DNA of 64,000 nucleotides, taken from positions 806,001 through 870,000 of the forward strand of contig NZ_JABJRC010000003.1 in assembly GCF_013131805.1 (NCBI RefSeq), given 5' to 3'. This document shows positions 48,192-57,032 of this stretch, piece by piece. Both the position numbers and the translations under genes were made by a program. Positions within the stretch are counted from its first letter, which is position 1. Every line of letters begins with the position of its first letter. This DNA comes from Kribbella sandramycini. Its GTDB lineage: Bacteria > Actinomycetota > Actinomycetes > Propionibacteriales > Kribbellaceae. The notes below the pieces were generated by a model. The model searched no databases, had not been told where the DNA came from, and saw nothing but the letters and a program-made list of their open reading frames with translations.

Positions 48192-50209
48192 TGGAACTCG
48201 TTGCCAGGAGCAACCGGCTGGGATCGGACCCGCGGAACACCAACTACGCCGGCGGGAACACGTCGGCCAAGGGTGTCGAGACGGATCCGGTGACCGGCCA
48301 GCCGGTCGACCTGTTATGGGTCAAGGGTTCTGGTGGTGACCTCGGCACTCTGACAGCCGCGGGCCTCGCCGTACTGCGCCTGGATCGGTTGCAGGCGTTG
48401 GTGGACGTCTACCCGGGTGTGGACCGGGAGGACGAGATGGTCGCCGCCTTCGACTACTGCCTGCACGGCAAGGGCGGTGCGGCGCCGTCGATCGACACTG
48501 CGATGCACGGGCTCGTCGACGCGCCGCATGTGGACCATCTGCACCCGGACTCCGGGATCGCGCTGGCCACCGCCGCGGACGGCGAGAAGCTGACTGCGGA
48601 GTGCTTCGGTGACCGGGTGGTGTGGGTGCCGTGGCGGCGTCCCGGCTTCCAGCTGGGGCTGGACATCGCTGCGATGCAGCGGGCCAACCCTGCCGCGATC
48701 GGGTGCATTCTGGGCGGCCACGGCATCACTGCCTGGGGTGCTACCTCGGACGAATGCGAGGCCAACTCGCTGGAGATCATCCGCACTGCTGAGCGCTTTC
48801 TGGCCGACCGTGGGGTTGCTGAGCCTTTCGGCCCGGTCGTCCCCGGTTTCGAACCTCTCGCTGTGGCTGACCGGCGGGCGCGGGCTGCCGCGCTGGCGCC
48901 GGTCATCCGTGGCCTCGCTTCTACTGACCGGCCTCAGGTCGGTCACTTCACCGACTCCGACGTCGTGCTGGAGTTCCTCTCCCGGGAGAAGCTGGCCGCG
49001 CTGGCCGCGCTCGGGACCTCCTGTCCGGACCACTTCCTCCGGACGAAGGTGCGGCCGCTGGTGCTCGACCTGCCGCCCAGCGCTTCGGTCGCCGACGTGG
49101 TGGCACGGCTGCGGGAGCTGCATGCGGAGTACCGGGAGGAGTACACGGCGTACTACGACCGGCATGCATCGGACGACAGCCCGGCGATGCGCGGTGCGGA
49201 CCCGGCGATCGTGCTGGTGCCCGGCGTCGGGATGTTCAGCTTCGGGAAGGACAAACAGACCGCACGGGTCGCCGGCGAGTTCTACGTGAACGCGATCAAC
49301 GTGATGCGCGGAGCGGAGGCGGTGTCGACGTACGCGCCGATCGACGAGCGGGAGAAGTTCCGGATCGAGTACTGGGCGCTGGAGGAGGCGAAGCTGCAGC
49401 GGATGCCCAAGCCGAAACCGCTCGCGTCCCGGGTCGCCTTCGTGACCGGCGCCGGCTCGGGCATCGGTCGGGCGATCGCGCTGCGGCTCGCGGCCGAGGG
49501 CGCCTGCGTCGTGGTGGCCGATCTCGATCTGGCCGCGGCCGAAGCGGTCGCGAAGGAGATCGGTACGTCGGACGTCGCCGTGGCGGTCGGTGCGGACGTC
49601 TCGTCGTCCGCGGCAGTGGAGGCTGCGCTGGCGGAGGCCGTATTGGCCTTCGGTGGGGTGGACCTGATCGTGAACAACGCGGGGCTGTCGATCTCGAAGT
49701 CGCTGCTGGAGACCACCGATCGGGACTGGGATCTGCAGCACGACGTGATGGCGAAGGGGTCCTTCCTGGTCTCGCGGGCGGCGGCGAAGGTGCTGATCGA
49801 CCAGGGGCTCGGCGGGGACATCGTCTACATCTCCAGCAAGAACGCCGTCTTCGCCGGTCCGAACAACGTCGCGTACGGCGCGGCCAAGGCCGACCAGGCG
49901 CATCAGGTCCGGCTGCTCGCGGCCGAGCTGGGCGAGTACGGCGTCCGCGTGAACGGGATCAACCCGGACGGCGTCGTCCGCGGGTCTGGGATCTTTGCGA
50001 AGGGCTGGGGTGCGCAGCGGGCTGCTGTGTACGGCGTACCGGAGACCGAGCTGGGTGCGTTCTATGCGCAGCGGACGCTGCTGAAGCGGGAGGTGCTGCC
50101 GGAGAACGTCGCAGCGGCCGTTTTCGCGCTGGTGGGCGGGGACCTCTCGCACACGACTGGTTTGCATGTCCCTGTCGACGCCGGCGTGGCTGCCGCCTTC
50201 CTGCGATGA
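48191..50209 (+). CDS. rhaEW: Bifunctional rhamnulose-1-phosphate aldolase / lactaldehyde dehydrogenase
   Basis: This 672-residue fusion combines an N-terminal class II aldolase domain (about 1-410), with NTNYAGGNTSAKGVETDPVT and the metal histidines in HVDHLHPDS and ILGGHG, and a C-terminal short-chain dehydrogenase (about 415-672). The dehydrogenase has the NAD motif TGAGSGIGR, NNAG and the catalytic YGAAK. It should split L-rhamnulose 1-phosphate into dihydroxyacetone phosphate and L-lactaldehyde and oxidise the latter to L-lactate. An in-frame ATG at 48179 is a possible earlier start. Confidence 0.92.
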   Translation: MELVARSNRLGSDPRNTNYAGGNTSAKGVETDPVTGQPVDLLWVKGSGGDLGTLTAAGLAVLRLDRLQALVDVYPGVDREDEMVAAFDYCLHGKGGAAPSIDTAMHGLVDAPHVDHLHPDSGIALATAADGEKLTAECFGDRVVWVPWRRPGFQLGLDIAAMQRANPAAIGCILGGHGITAWGATSDECEANSLEIIRTAERFLADRGVAEPFGPVVPGFEPLAVADRRARAAALAPVIRGLASTDRPQVGHFTDSDVVLEFLSREKLAALAALGTSCPDHFLRTKVRPLVLDLPPSASVADVVARLRELHAEYREEYTAYYDRHASDDSPAMRGADPAIVLVPGVGMFSFGKDKQTARVAGEFYVNAINVMRGAEAVSTYAPIDEREKFRIEYWALEEAKLQRMPKPKPLASRVAFVTGAGSGIGRAIALRLAAEGACVVVADLDLAAAEAVAKEIGTSDVAVAVGADVSSSAAVEAALAEAVLAFGGVDLIVNNAGLSISKSLLETTDRDWDLQHDVMAKGSFLVSRAAAKVLIDQGLGGDIVYISSKNAVFAGPNNVAYGAAKADQAHQVRLLAAELGEYGVRVNGINPDGVVRGSGIFAKGWGAQRAAVYGVPETELGAFYAQRTLLKREVLPENVAAAVFALVGGDLSHTTGLHVPVDAGVAAAFLR

Positions 50210-51597
50210 GCACCCGGGTCGGCCTGGTCGCCGGCGGACTAGGTGCCTACTGGCCGCAGTTCCCGGCGCTGCTGCCGCAGTTGCAGGCTTCGGCGCGCCG
50301 GGTGGCGGAGCGGTTCGAGGCGATGGACTGCGAGGTAGTGGACGTCGGGTTCATCTCTGATGCGCAGGAGGGCGCTGCGGCCGCGGAGAAGCTGCGGCTG
50401 GCCGACTGCGACCTGATCGTCGGCTTCCTGACCACCTACATGACGGCGTCGATGCTGGTGCCGGTGGCACAGCGGAGCGGTTCGCCGGTGCTGCTGCTGA
50501 ATCTCCAGCCGACGGAGGCGATGAACCACGCAACGTTCGACACGGGTGCGTGGCTGGCGTACTGCGGAGCCTGTCCGCTGCCGGAAATGGCCAACGCCTT
50601 CGAACGCTGCGGAATCGAGTTCCGGTCGGTTTCGGGCTACCTGGAGGACGAGCGGGCCTGGACGCGGATCGACCGCTGGATCCGCGCAGCCGGCGTCCGA
50701 GCTGCGTTCCGAACCGGACGGCACGGCCTGCTGGGTCACCTGTACCCCGGCATGATGGACGTCGTCACTGACCCGACGCTGGTCTCCGCACAGCTCGGTG
50801 GGCACGTGGAGATCCTGGAGATCGATGACCTGCGGGTGCGGGTCGAGAAGGTCACCCCGGCGGAGACAGACGCGCGGATGGAGCTGGCGCGGGAGATCTT
50901 CACGCTGGACGACTCCGTGGTCGAGGAAGACTTCCGCTGGGGCGCGACGGTGTCGGTCGCGCTGGACAGGTTGGTGGAGGACTTCGACCTGACCACACTG
51001 GCGTACTACCACCGCGGTCTCGACGGAGAGATGCACGAGCGCGTCGCCGCCGGGATGATCCTCGGGGCGTCGCTGCTGACGGCCCGAGGGGTGCCCGCGG
51101 TCGGTGAGTACGAGCTACGAACCTCACTGGCGATGCTGGTCATGGAAAAGCTCGGTGCGGGCGGTTCGTTCACCGAACTGCAGGCATTGAACTTCCAGGA
51201 CGGTGTGGTGGAGATGGGGCACGACGGCCCGGCTCACCTGGCCATCAGCGCCAACAAGCCGCTACTACGCGGTCTTGGCGTCTACCACGGCAAACGCGGC
51301 TGGGGTGTCTCGGTCGAGTTCGATGTACGCCAGGGGCCGGTCACACTGTGCGGGCTGGGTCAGCGGCGGGACGGTACCTTCCACCTGACTGCTTCTGAGG
51401 GCACCGTCGTCCCTGGTCCGCTCCTGCAGATCGGCAACACCACCTCCCGCGTCGACTTCAACCGGGACCCGGGCGAGTGGACCGATGCCTGGTCCGCCTC
51501 CGGCGTAGCTCACCACTGGGCTCTCGGTACCGGCCACCGCGCTGCCGACCTGCAGGCCGTTGCAAGCCTGCTCAACCTCGAACTCACCGTCGTATGA
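50206..51597 (+). CDS. L-arabinose/L-fucose isomerase-like protein
   Basis: This 463-residue protein resembles the AraA/FucI superfamily: VGLVAGGLGAYWPQFPALLP, DLIVGFLTTYMTASMLVPVA, FRTGRHGLLGHLYPGMMDVV, and the metal-site-like VGEYELRTSLAMLVMEKLGA. It is embedded between rhaEW and rhaB with ATGA overlaps on both sides, so it is coregulated with rhamnose use. The pathway already has RhaI, so its role is unclear. It may act on L-fucose or another deoxysugar released with rhamnose, or on rhamnulose epimers. Confidence 0.82.
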   Translation: MSTRVGLVAGGLGAYWPQFPALLPQLQASARRVAERFEAMDCEVVDVGFISDAQEGAAAAEKLRLADCDLIVGFLTTYMTASMLVPVAQRSGSPVLLLNLQPTEAMNHATFDTGAWLAYCGACPLPEMANAFERCGIEFRSVSGYLEDERAWTRIDRWIRAAGVRAAFRTGRHGLLGHLYPGMMDVVTDPTLVSAQLGGHVEILEIDDLRVRVEKVTPAETDARMELAREIFTLDDSVVEEDFRWGATVSVALDRLVEDFDLTTLAYYHRGLDGEMHERVAAGMILGASLLTARGVPAVGEYELRTSLAMLVMEKLGAGGSFTELQALNFQDGVVEMGHDGPAHLAISANKPLLRGLGVYHGKRGWGVSVEFDVRQGPVTLCGLGQRRDGTFHLTASEGTVVPGPLLQIGNTTSRVDFNRDPGEWTDAWSASGVAHHWALGTGHRAADLQAVASLLNLELTVV

Positions 51598-52988
51598 AGC
51601 GCGTCGCGGCAGTTGACCTAGGTGCCTCCTCCGGCCGCGTCATGCGTGCCGAGGTGAGCGCTGACCGTTTGGAGCTGGTGCAGGTCACCCGCTTCTGGAA
51701 CGGCCCGGTCGACCTCCGCGGCTCGCTGCACTGGGACATCCTCCACCTCTACCGCTCAGTGCTGGACGGCCTTGCCGCGGCCGGCCCGGTCGACTCCCTC
51801 GGCATCGACTCCTGGGCGGTCGACTACGGCCTCCTCTCCGAGGGACAGCTTCTGGGCAACCCGTTCCACTACCGCGACTCCCGCACCAGCACCTCAGTAG
51901 AAGGTGTGACAGCTGAGGAGCTGTACCAGATCACCGGTCTGCAGCAGCTCCCCATCAACACCCTGTACCAACTGGCTGCAGAGCGCCTGCTGGGGCAGGC
52001 GGACACCCTCCTCCTCATCCCTGACCTGCTTGGGTACTGGCTCACCGGCTCGATCGGCGTGGAGCGCACCAATGCGTCCACTACGCAGTTGTACGACGTA
52101 CGAGCGCGGGAATGGTCGTGCCAGCTTGCGGAGCGGGTGGGGGTGCCGGCGCGGGTGTTGCCGCGGTTGTGGGACGCCGGGGAGGTTGTGGGGTCGTGGG
52201 AGGGGACTCCGGTGATCGCGGTGGGATCTCATGACACGGCGTCGGCGGTGGTGGCTGTGCCGGCGGAGGAAGAGCGGTTCGCGTACATCTCGTCGGGGAC
52301 TTGGTCTTTGGTGGGGCTGGAGCTGGCTGAACCCGTTCTCACGGAGGAAGCGCGGTTGGCGAACTTCAGCAACGAAGGCGGGGTGGACGGCCGCATCCGG
52401 TTCCTGCGCAACGTGATGGGGCTGTGGATCCTGCAGGAGTGCCAGCGCAGCTGGGCGGACGACGACCTCGGGCAGCTGCTCCGAGAGGCGGCCGCGGCCC
52501 GACCATTCGCCGTACTGATCGATCCGGACGCACCGGAGTTTCTGGCGCCCGGTGGCATGCCACAGCGAATCACTGACCACATCCGCCGTACGGGCCAAGA
52601 AGTGCCGCAGTCGCGCGGTGCGGTGGTCAGATGCATTCTCGAGAGCCTTGCGCTCGCCTACCGCCGCACTCTGCGCGCTGCGCAACAGATCGCCGACAAG
52701 CCGGTCGACGTCGTGCACGTGATCGGTGGCGGCTCCCAGAACGAGCTGCTGTGTCAGCTCACCGCCGATGCGTGCGGCCTGCCGGTGCTGGCCGGTCCGG
52801 TCGAGGCATCGGCACTCGGCAACGTGCTCGTCCAAGCTCGCGCGCTCGGCGAGCCCCTACCGGACCTGGCCGCCATGCGCGCCCTGGTCCGCTCCACCCA
52901 TCACCTGCGGCGCTACACCCCGCAGGGCAAACCGGCCGACTGGGACGCCGCCGAGTCCCGGATGTTCGGAACAGGTGATTTCGCATGA
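51594..52988 (+). CDS. rhaB: Rhamnulokinase
   Basis: The protein has 464 residues from ATG 51594. This FGGY-family kinase has the phosphate-binding AAVDLGASSGRVMRAEV, substrate residues in LGIDSWAVDYGLL, the adenosine region YISSGTWSLVGLELAEP and IGGGSQNELLCQLTADA. It phosphorylates L-rhamnulose at C1 using ATP. The stop overlaps the start of the small LuxR-type gene (ATGA). Confidence 0.93.
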   Translation: MKRVAAVDLGASSGRVMRAEVSADRLELVQVTRFWNGPVDLRGSLHWDILHLYRSVLDGLAAAGPVDSLGIDSWAVDYGLLSEGQLLGNPFHYRDSRTSTSVEGVTAEELYQITGLQQLPINTLYQLAAERLLGQADTLLLIPDLLGYWLTGSIGVERTNASTTQLYDVRAREWSCQLAERVGVPARVLPRLWDAGEVVGSWEGTPVIAVGSHDTASAVVAVPAEEERFAYISSGTWSLVGLELAEPVLTEEARLANFSNEGGVDGRIRFLRNVMGLWILQECQRSWADDDLGQLLREAAAARPFAVLIDPDAPEFLAPGGMPQRITDHIRRTGQEVPQSRGAVVRCILESLALAYRRTLRAAQQIADKPVDVVHVIGGGSQNELLCQLTADACGLPVLAGPVEASALGNVLVQARALGEPLPDLAAMRALVRSTHHLRRYTPQGKPADWDAAESRMFGTGDFA

Positions 52989-53221
52989 CCGCTCTTCCCC
53001 AAGAGCTCCGCCCGCACCGAGTACCGCCACGAGAGCTCAGCCATGATGACCTGCAGCTACTGCGCCTGCTCGCGACCGGACTGCCGGTCGACGCGGTGGC
53101 GCGCCGCCTCGGGCTGTCCGAACGTACCGTCCGCCGCCGGACCCGGATGATCTGCGACCGGCTCGGCTTCAGCACGGCGATCGAAGCGATCGTCTGGGCC
53201 GCCCGCCGCGGTCTCGTCTGA
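52985..53221 (+). CDS. Stand-alone LuxR/NarL-type helix-turn-helix protein
   Basis: This 78-residue protein consists almost wholly of a GerE-type HTH: LSHDDLQLLRLLATGLPVDA, VARRLGLSERTVRRRTRMIC, then DRLGFSTAIEAIVWAARRGL. No receiver or sensor domain is present. It is translationally coupled to rhaB and followed by the rhamnosidase gene. It may fine-tune the pathway or the GH78 gene by binding DNA, but no partner is visible. The length is close to that of solitary GerE-like proteins. Confidence 0.8.
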   Translation: MTALPQELRPHRVPPRELSHDDLQLLRLLATGLPVDAVARRLGLSERTVRRRTRMICDRLGFSTAIEAIVWAARRGLV

Positions 53222-53272
53222 CCATCACCTCTCACTCCCCGCAGTCCGCCCACTCGCTGAGGAGTTCTCGCG

Positions 53273-56200
53273 ATGCCCCGACACCTTCGCTGGGTCTGCC
53301 TTGCCCTGGCAGCCCTGCTAGTCACCCCAGTCTCGCCCGCAGCGGCCACACCGGCCCCCGACGTCCACAACCTCCGGACCAACGCCCTCAATGAGCCACT
53401 CGGCATCGCTGCGAACGCAGCGCCCCGGCTGAGCTGGCAGCTCGACAGCGACCGCCGCGGTACCGCGCAGACGCGCTACCAGGTCCGCGTAGCCACTTCC
53501 GAGCGCAAGCTGGCCCGACCCGATGCATGGGACAGCGGCGTCGTCCGCTCCAACCGTTCGATCGAGGTCCCGTACGCCGGTGCGGCGCTGAAGCCGTACA
53601 CGCAGTACTTCTGGTCCGTCCGCGTCTGGGACGAGTCCGGCCGCGCATCGGCCTGGTCCCGGGTTGCGACCTTCGAGACTGCGCAGCTGCAGCCCGCGGA
53701 CTGGCGTGGTGACTGGATCGGCGCCGAGAGCCAGCCAGGTACGGAGTGGACCGACTACACGGTGGACGCCGACGTCACGGTGACCAAGGAGGCGCTCGGT
53801 ATCTTCTTCCGCGGCCGCGCCGGCATCGGCTACATGTGGCAGCTCAATCAGGTCAACGGCGCCAAGCTGCGCCCGCACGTCCGTCAGCAGGGCGGTGGTT
53901 ACGTCGTACTCGGTGAGATCCCGCTGAACGTCGACCTCACTCAAAAGCATCACCTGCGCATCACCGTCGCCGGTCAGACCATCACTACCTGGATTGACGG
54001 CACCCAGGTGGACCAGCGCGAGCGCACCGACCACAACGCGCCGGGCATCGTCGGTTTTCGCACGAACGGAGTCGAGAGCGGCGTTGTGCACAACCTGGTG
54101 GTGACCAACGCCGCCGGTCGCAAGTTGGTCGACACTGCGTTCGCTGCGGGCGACCAGACCTTCCCCGACGGGACCGTCCTGACCAGCGGCGGCCTGCAGG
54201 TGAAGGGCAACACCGAGCTCTGGCTGCCCGGTCCGCCGCTCCCTGTGTTCCGGCGGACCGTCACCATCCCGTCCGGTAAGAAGGTCGTCAAAGCCCGCAT
54301 GTACGCCGCCGCGCAGGGCGTCTACGAGTTGAGCGTCAACGGCCGCAAGGTCGGCGACCACGAGCTCGCGCCCGGCTGGACGGACTACCGGCAACGCATC
54401 CAGTCCCAGACGTACGACGTCACTCGCCAGCTCCGCCCCGGCCAGAACGTCCTCGGTGCTGAGCTCTCATCCGGCTGGTACGCAGGCAACCTGGCGATGT
54501 TCGGCCCGCAGAAGTACGGCAGCGAGACGGCCCTCTCCGCACAGCTGCGCGTCACGTACTCCGACGGCAGCACCGACGTCATCGCGACCGACCAGAGCTG
54601 GCAGACCGCACCGGGCGCCGTCCGCGTTGCTGACCTGCTGAACGGCGAGAGCTACGACGCGCGCCGTACGCCGACCGCCTGGGTGCCAGTCACCGTCCGG
54701 CCGAGCGCTACCAGCAAGCTGGTCCCACAGATCGAACAGCCGGTCCGAGTCACCGAAGAGCTGTCGGCCAAGGCCATCGCGTCACCCACTCCCGGCAAGT
54801 ACCTCTACGACCTCGGCCAGAACATGGTCGGCGTCGGCCGCTTCAAGCTGACCGGACAGCCCGGTCAGACCGTGACGATCCGGTACGGCGAGGTGCTGAA
54901 CCTGGATGGCACGCTCTACACGGACAACCTGCGCGGTGCGAAAGCCACTGACCATTACACCTTCGCCACCGACCGCCCCGAGACGTACCAGCCGCGCTTC
55001 ACCTTCCACGGCTTCCGGTACGTCGAAATCAGCGGACTGCCGACCGCACCACCGGCCAGCGCCATCACCGGCGTGGTGATGGGCTCTGACGGTGAACAGA
55101 CCACCCGCTTCCGGACCAACTCCGCACTGGTCAATCGACTGCACAGCAATGTGGTGTGGGGTCAGCGTGGCAACTTCCTTTCCGTTCCGACCGACACACC
55201 GGCTCGTGATGAGCGCATGGGCTGGACCGGTGACATCAACGTCTTCGCCCGTACTGCGGTCTACAACCTGGACTCACAGGCCTTCCTGGCCAAGTGGCTC
55301 CAGGACCTCCGCGACAGCCAGGCCGCGGACGGCTCCTACCCCAGCGTCGCCCCAACCGTCCCGAACGCGTTCGACGGTGGACTCGGCAATGCCGGCTGGG
55401 CAGATGCGGGTGTGAACGTCCCCTGGACGCTCTGGCAGGCGTACGGCGACACCACCGTCGTCCAGGACCACTACGCGTCCATGACGAAGTATGTCGACTA
55501 CCTCGCCAGCCACTCACCCGGGCTGATCCGCGGCGGTGGTGACTACGGCGACTGGCTGAACCTGGACGACCCGACGCCGGGCGACCTGATCGGTACGGCG
55601 TTCATGGCCAAGGGCGCCCGTCAGCTCAGTGAGATGGCCGCTGCGCTCGGCAAGAGCGCCGACGTGACGAAGTACCGCAAGCTGTACGACGATGTCCGGA
55701 CGGCGTGGATCGGCCGCTTCGTGGCGGCTGACGGCAAAGTCGGGTCGGACAGCCAGACGGGGTACATCCTCGGGTTCACCAACGACCTGATCCCGGCCGA
55801 CAAGACACAGGTAGCCGGCGAGCATTTCGCCAACACCATCCTGCGTCGGGGCACTCACCTCTCCACCGGCTTCCTTGGTGTCGACGGGCTGCTGCCTGTG
55901 CTGACGAAGGTCGGCCGGTCGGACCTCGCGTACAAACTGCTGCAGAACACGTCGTACCCCTCCTGGGGTTACGAGATCGGCTGGGGCGCGACGACGGTGT
56001 GGGAGCGCTGGAACTCGATCAACCCGGACGGGACGTTCAACGACGTCGGGATGAACTCCTTCAACCACTACGCCTACGGCGCGGTCGGTGAGTGGATGTA
56101 CCGGACGCTGGCCGGGGTGTCGGCCGCCGAGCCCGGCTACCACCGCGTCCTGATCGCACCGACACCCGGTGACGGCATCACGCACTCGGACTTCGCGCTC

Positions 56201-56449
56201 GAGACGCCGTACGGGCAGGTGGTCAGCAAGTGGACGACGACGCCTGGTGGCGGGCTGGGACTGGATGTGACGGTTCCGGCGAACAGCAGTGCGACGGTGC
56301 GGCTGCCGGCCGCATCGCCTGCGCACGTTACGGAATCCGGACGGTCGCTGCAGCGCGCGGACCAGGTCAGCGGGATCGTCGACGAAGGATCGACCGTCGC
56401 CGTGAATGTTGCTTCAGGCACCTATCGGTTCGTGGTGCGCGCGGGTTAG
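53273..56449 (+). CDS. Secreted alpha-L-rhamnosidase (GH78)
   Basis: This 1058-residue exoenzyme has a signal peptide (LRWVCLALAALLVTPVSPAA), an N-terminal beta-sandwich (LRTNALNEPLGIAANAAPRL) and an inserted carbohydrate-binding-like domain about 145-285. An (alpha/alpha)6 catalytic barrel follows. The GH78 motif PTDTPARDERMGWTGD includes Glu647 as the general acid candidate, with GGGDYGDWLNLDDPTPGDL and YEIGWGATTVWERWNSINPD typical of the active site. A C-terminal beta-sandwich ends the protein. It removes terminal rhamnose from plant glycosides or polysaccharides. GAGGAG precedes the ATG. Confidence 0.93.
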   Translation: MPRHLRWVCLALAALLVTPVSPAAATPAPDVHNLRTNALNEPLGIAANAAPRLSWQLDSDRRGTAQTRYQVRVATSERKLARPDAWDSGVVRSNRSIEVPYAGAALKPYTQYFWSVRVWDESGRASAWSRVATFETAQLQPADWRGDWIGAESQPGTEWTDYTVDADVTVTKEALGIFFRGRAGIGYMWQLNQVNGAKLRPHVRQQGGGYVVLGEIPLNVDLTQKHHLRITVAGQTITTWIDGTQVDQRERTDHNAPGIVGFRTNGVESGVVHNLVVTNAAGRKLVDTAFAAGDQTFPDGTVLTSGGLQVKGNTELWLPGPPLPVFRRTVTIPSGKKVVKARMYAAAQGVYELSVNGRKVGDHELAPGWTDYRQRIQSQTYDVTRQLRPGQNVLGAELSSGWYAGNLAMFGPQKYGSETALSAQLRVTYSDGSTDVIATDQSWQTAPGAVRVADLLNGESYDARRTPTAWVPVTVRPSATSKLVPQIEQPVRVTEELSAKAIASPTPGKYLYDLGQNMVGVGRFKLTGQPGQTVTIRYGEVLNLDGTLYTDNLRGAKATDHYTFATDRPETYQPRFTFHGFRYVEISGLPTAPPASAITGVVMGSDGEQTTRFRTNSALVNRLHSNVVWGQRGNFLSVPTDTPARDERMGWTGDINVFARTAVYNLDSQAFLAKWLQDLRDSQAADGSYPSVAPTVPNAFDGGLGNAGWADAGVNVPWTLWQAYGDTTVVQDHYASMTKYVDYLASHSPGLIRGGGDYGDWLNLDDPTPGDLIGTAFMAKGARQLSEMAAALGKSADVTKYRKLYDDVRTAWIGRFVAADGKVGSDSQTGYILGFTNDLIPADKTQVAGEHFANTILRRGTHLSTGFLGVDGLLPVLTKVGRSDLAYKLLQNTSYPSWGYEIGWGATTVWERWNSINPDGTFNDVGMNSFNHYAYGAVGEWMYRTLAGVSAAEPGYHRVLIAPTPGDGITHSDFALETPYGQVVSKWTTTPGGGLGLDVTVPANSSATVRLPAASPAHVTESGRSLQRADQVSGIVDEGSTVAVNVASGTYRFVVRAG

Positions 56450-56499
56450 CGCGGTGGGCGGCGGGGTACCGGAGGCCGAACCCCGACAGAGGAGGAACC

Positions 56500-56997
56500 A
56501 TGGACGGAATGACCGTCCTCTGGATCGTCGTCGCCCTCGCCGTCCTCGTGATCCTGGCGGCACTGATTGCCGGCGCGTCCAAGACGTCGTCGAAACGCCG
56601 TGCCGAGCACGAGCGGCAGGAGAACGAGCGGCAGCGGCAGGAGGCGTACGAGAAGGAGCAGGAGTCGCGGATCGCCGCCGCACACGCCGAACGGCAGCAC
56701 GCGGCCGCCGACGAGGTGAACGCTCGCGCGATGCGTGCGCAGGCGGAGTCCGAAGAGAAGGCCGCCGAAGCCCGCCGGCTGGCTGCTGGCGCCACTGAGC
56801 GCCGGGAGGCTGCCCGCAGTGCGGATCGCGAGGCGGACGACGATCACAGCAAGGCAGCCGACCTGATGCCGGATCACGCGCCACAGCACGTGAACGACGC
56901 GCAGACGGATGCACCGCCGGAAACCGCCGACGAGCGGCACTGGGCCGACGGGACGCATCCGAATGACCCGCGGCACTCGAAGCACACCAAGCACTGA
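56500..56997 (+). CDS. Single-pass membrane protein with charged coiled coil
   Basis: The protein has 165 residues from ATG 56500 with GAGGAGG upstream. An N-terminal helix (VLWIVVALAVLVILAALIAG) is followed by about 70 residues of Glu/Arg/Gln/Ala-rich coiled coil (RRAEHERQENERQRQEAYEK, AAEARRLAAGATERREAARS) and a His/Asp-rich tail. Such architecture is common in actinobacterial membrane-tethered proteins of unknown role. A GC-rich hairpin follows. Confidence 0.75.
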   Translation: MDGMTVLWIVVALAVLVILAALIAGASKTSSKRRAEHERQENERQRQEAYEKEQESRIAAAHAERQHAAADEVNARAMRAQAESEEKAAEARRLAAGATERREAARSADREADDDHSKAADLMPDHAPQHVNDAQTDAPPETADERHWADGTHPNDPRHSKHTKH

Positions 56998-57006
56998 TTC
57001 GGGGGT

Positions 57007-57028
57007 CCCGCCGCGACGCCGCGGCGGG
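57007..57028. terminator. GC-rich hairpin between convergent genes
   Basis: CCCGCCGCG (57007-57015) pairs with CGCGGCGGG (57020-57028) around a 4-nt loop. It separates the membrane protein gene from the convergent threonine dehydratase gene and can end both transcripts. Confidence 0.8.
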
Positions 57029-57032
57029 GCCG

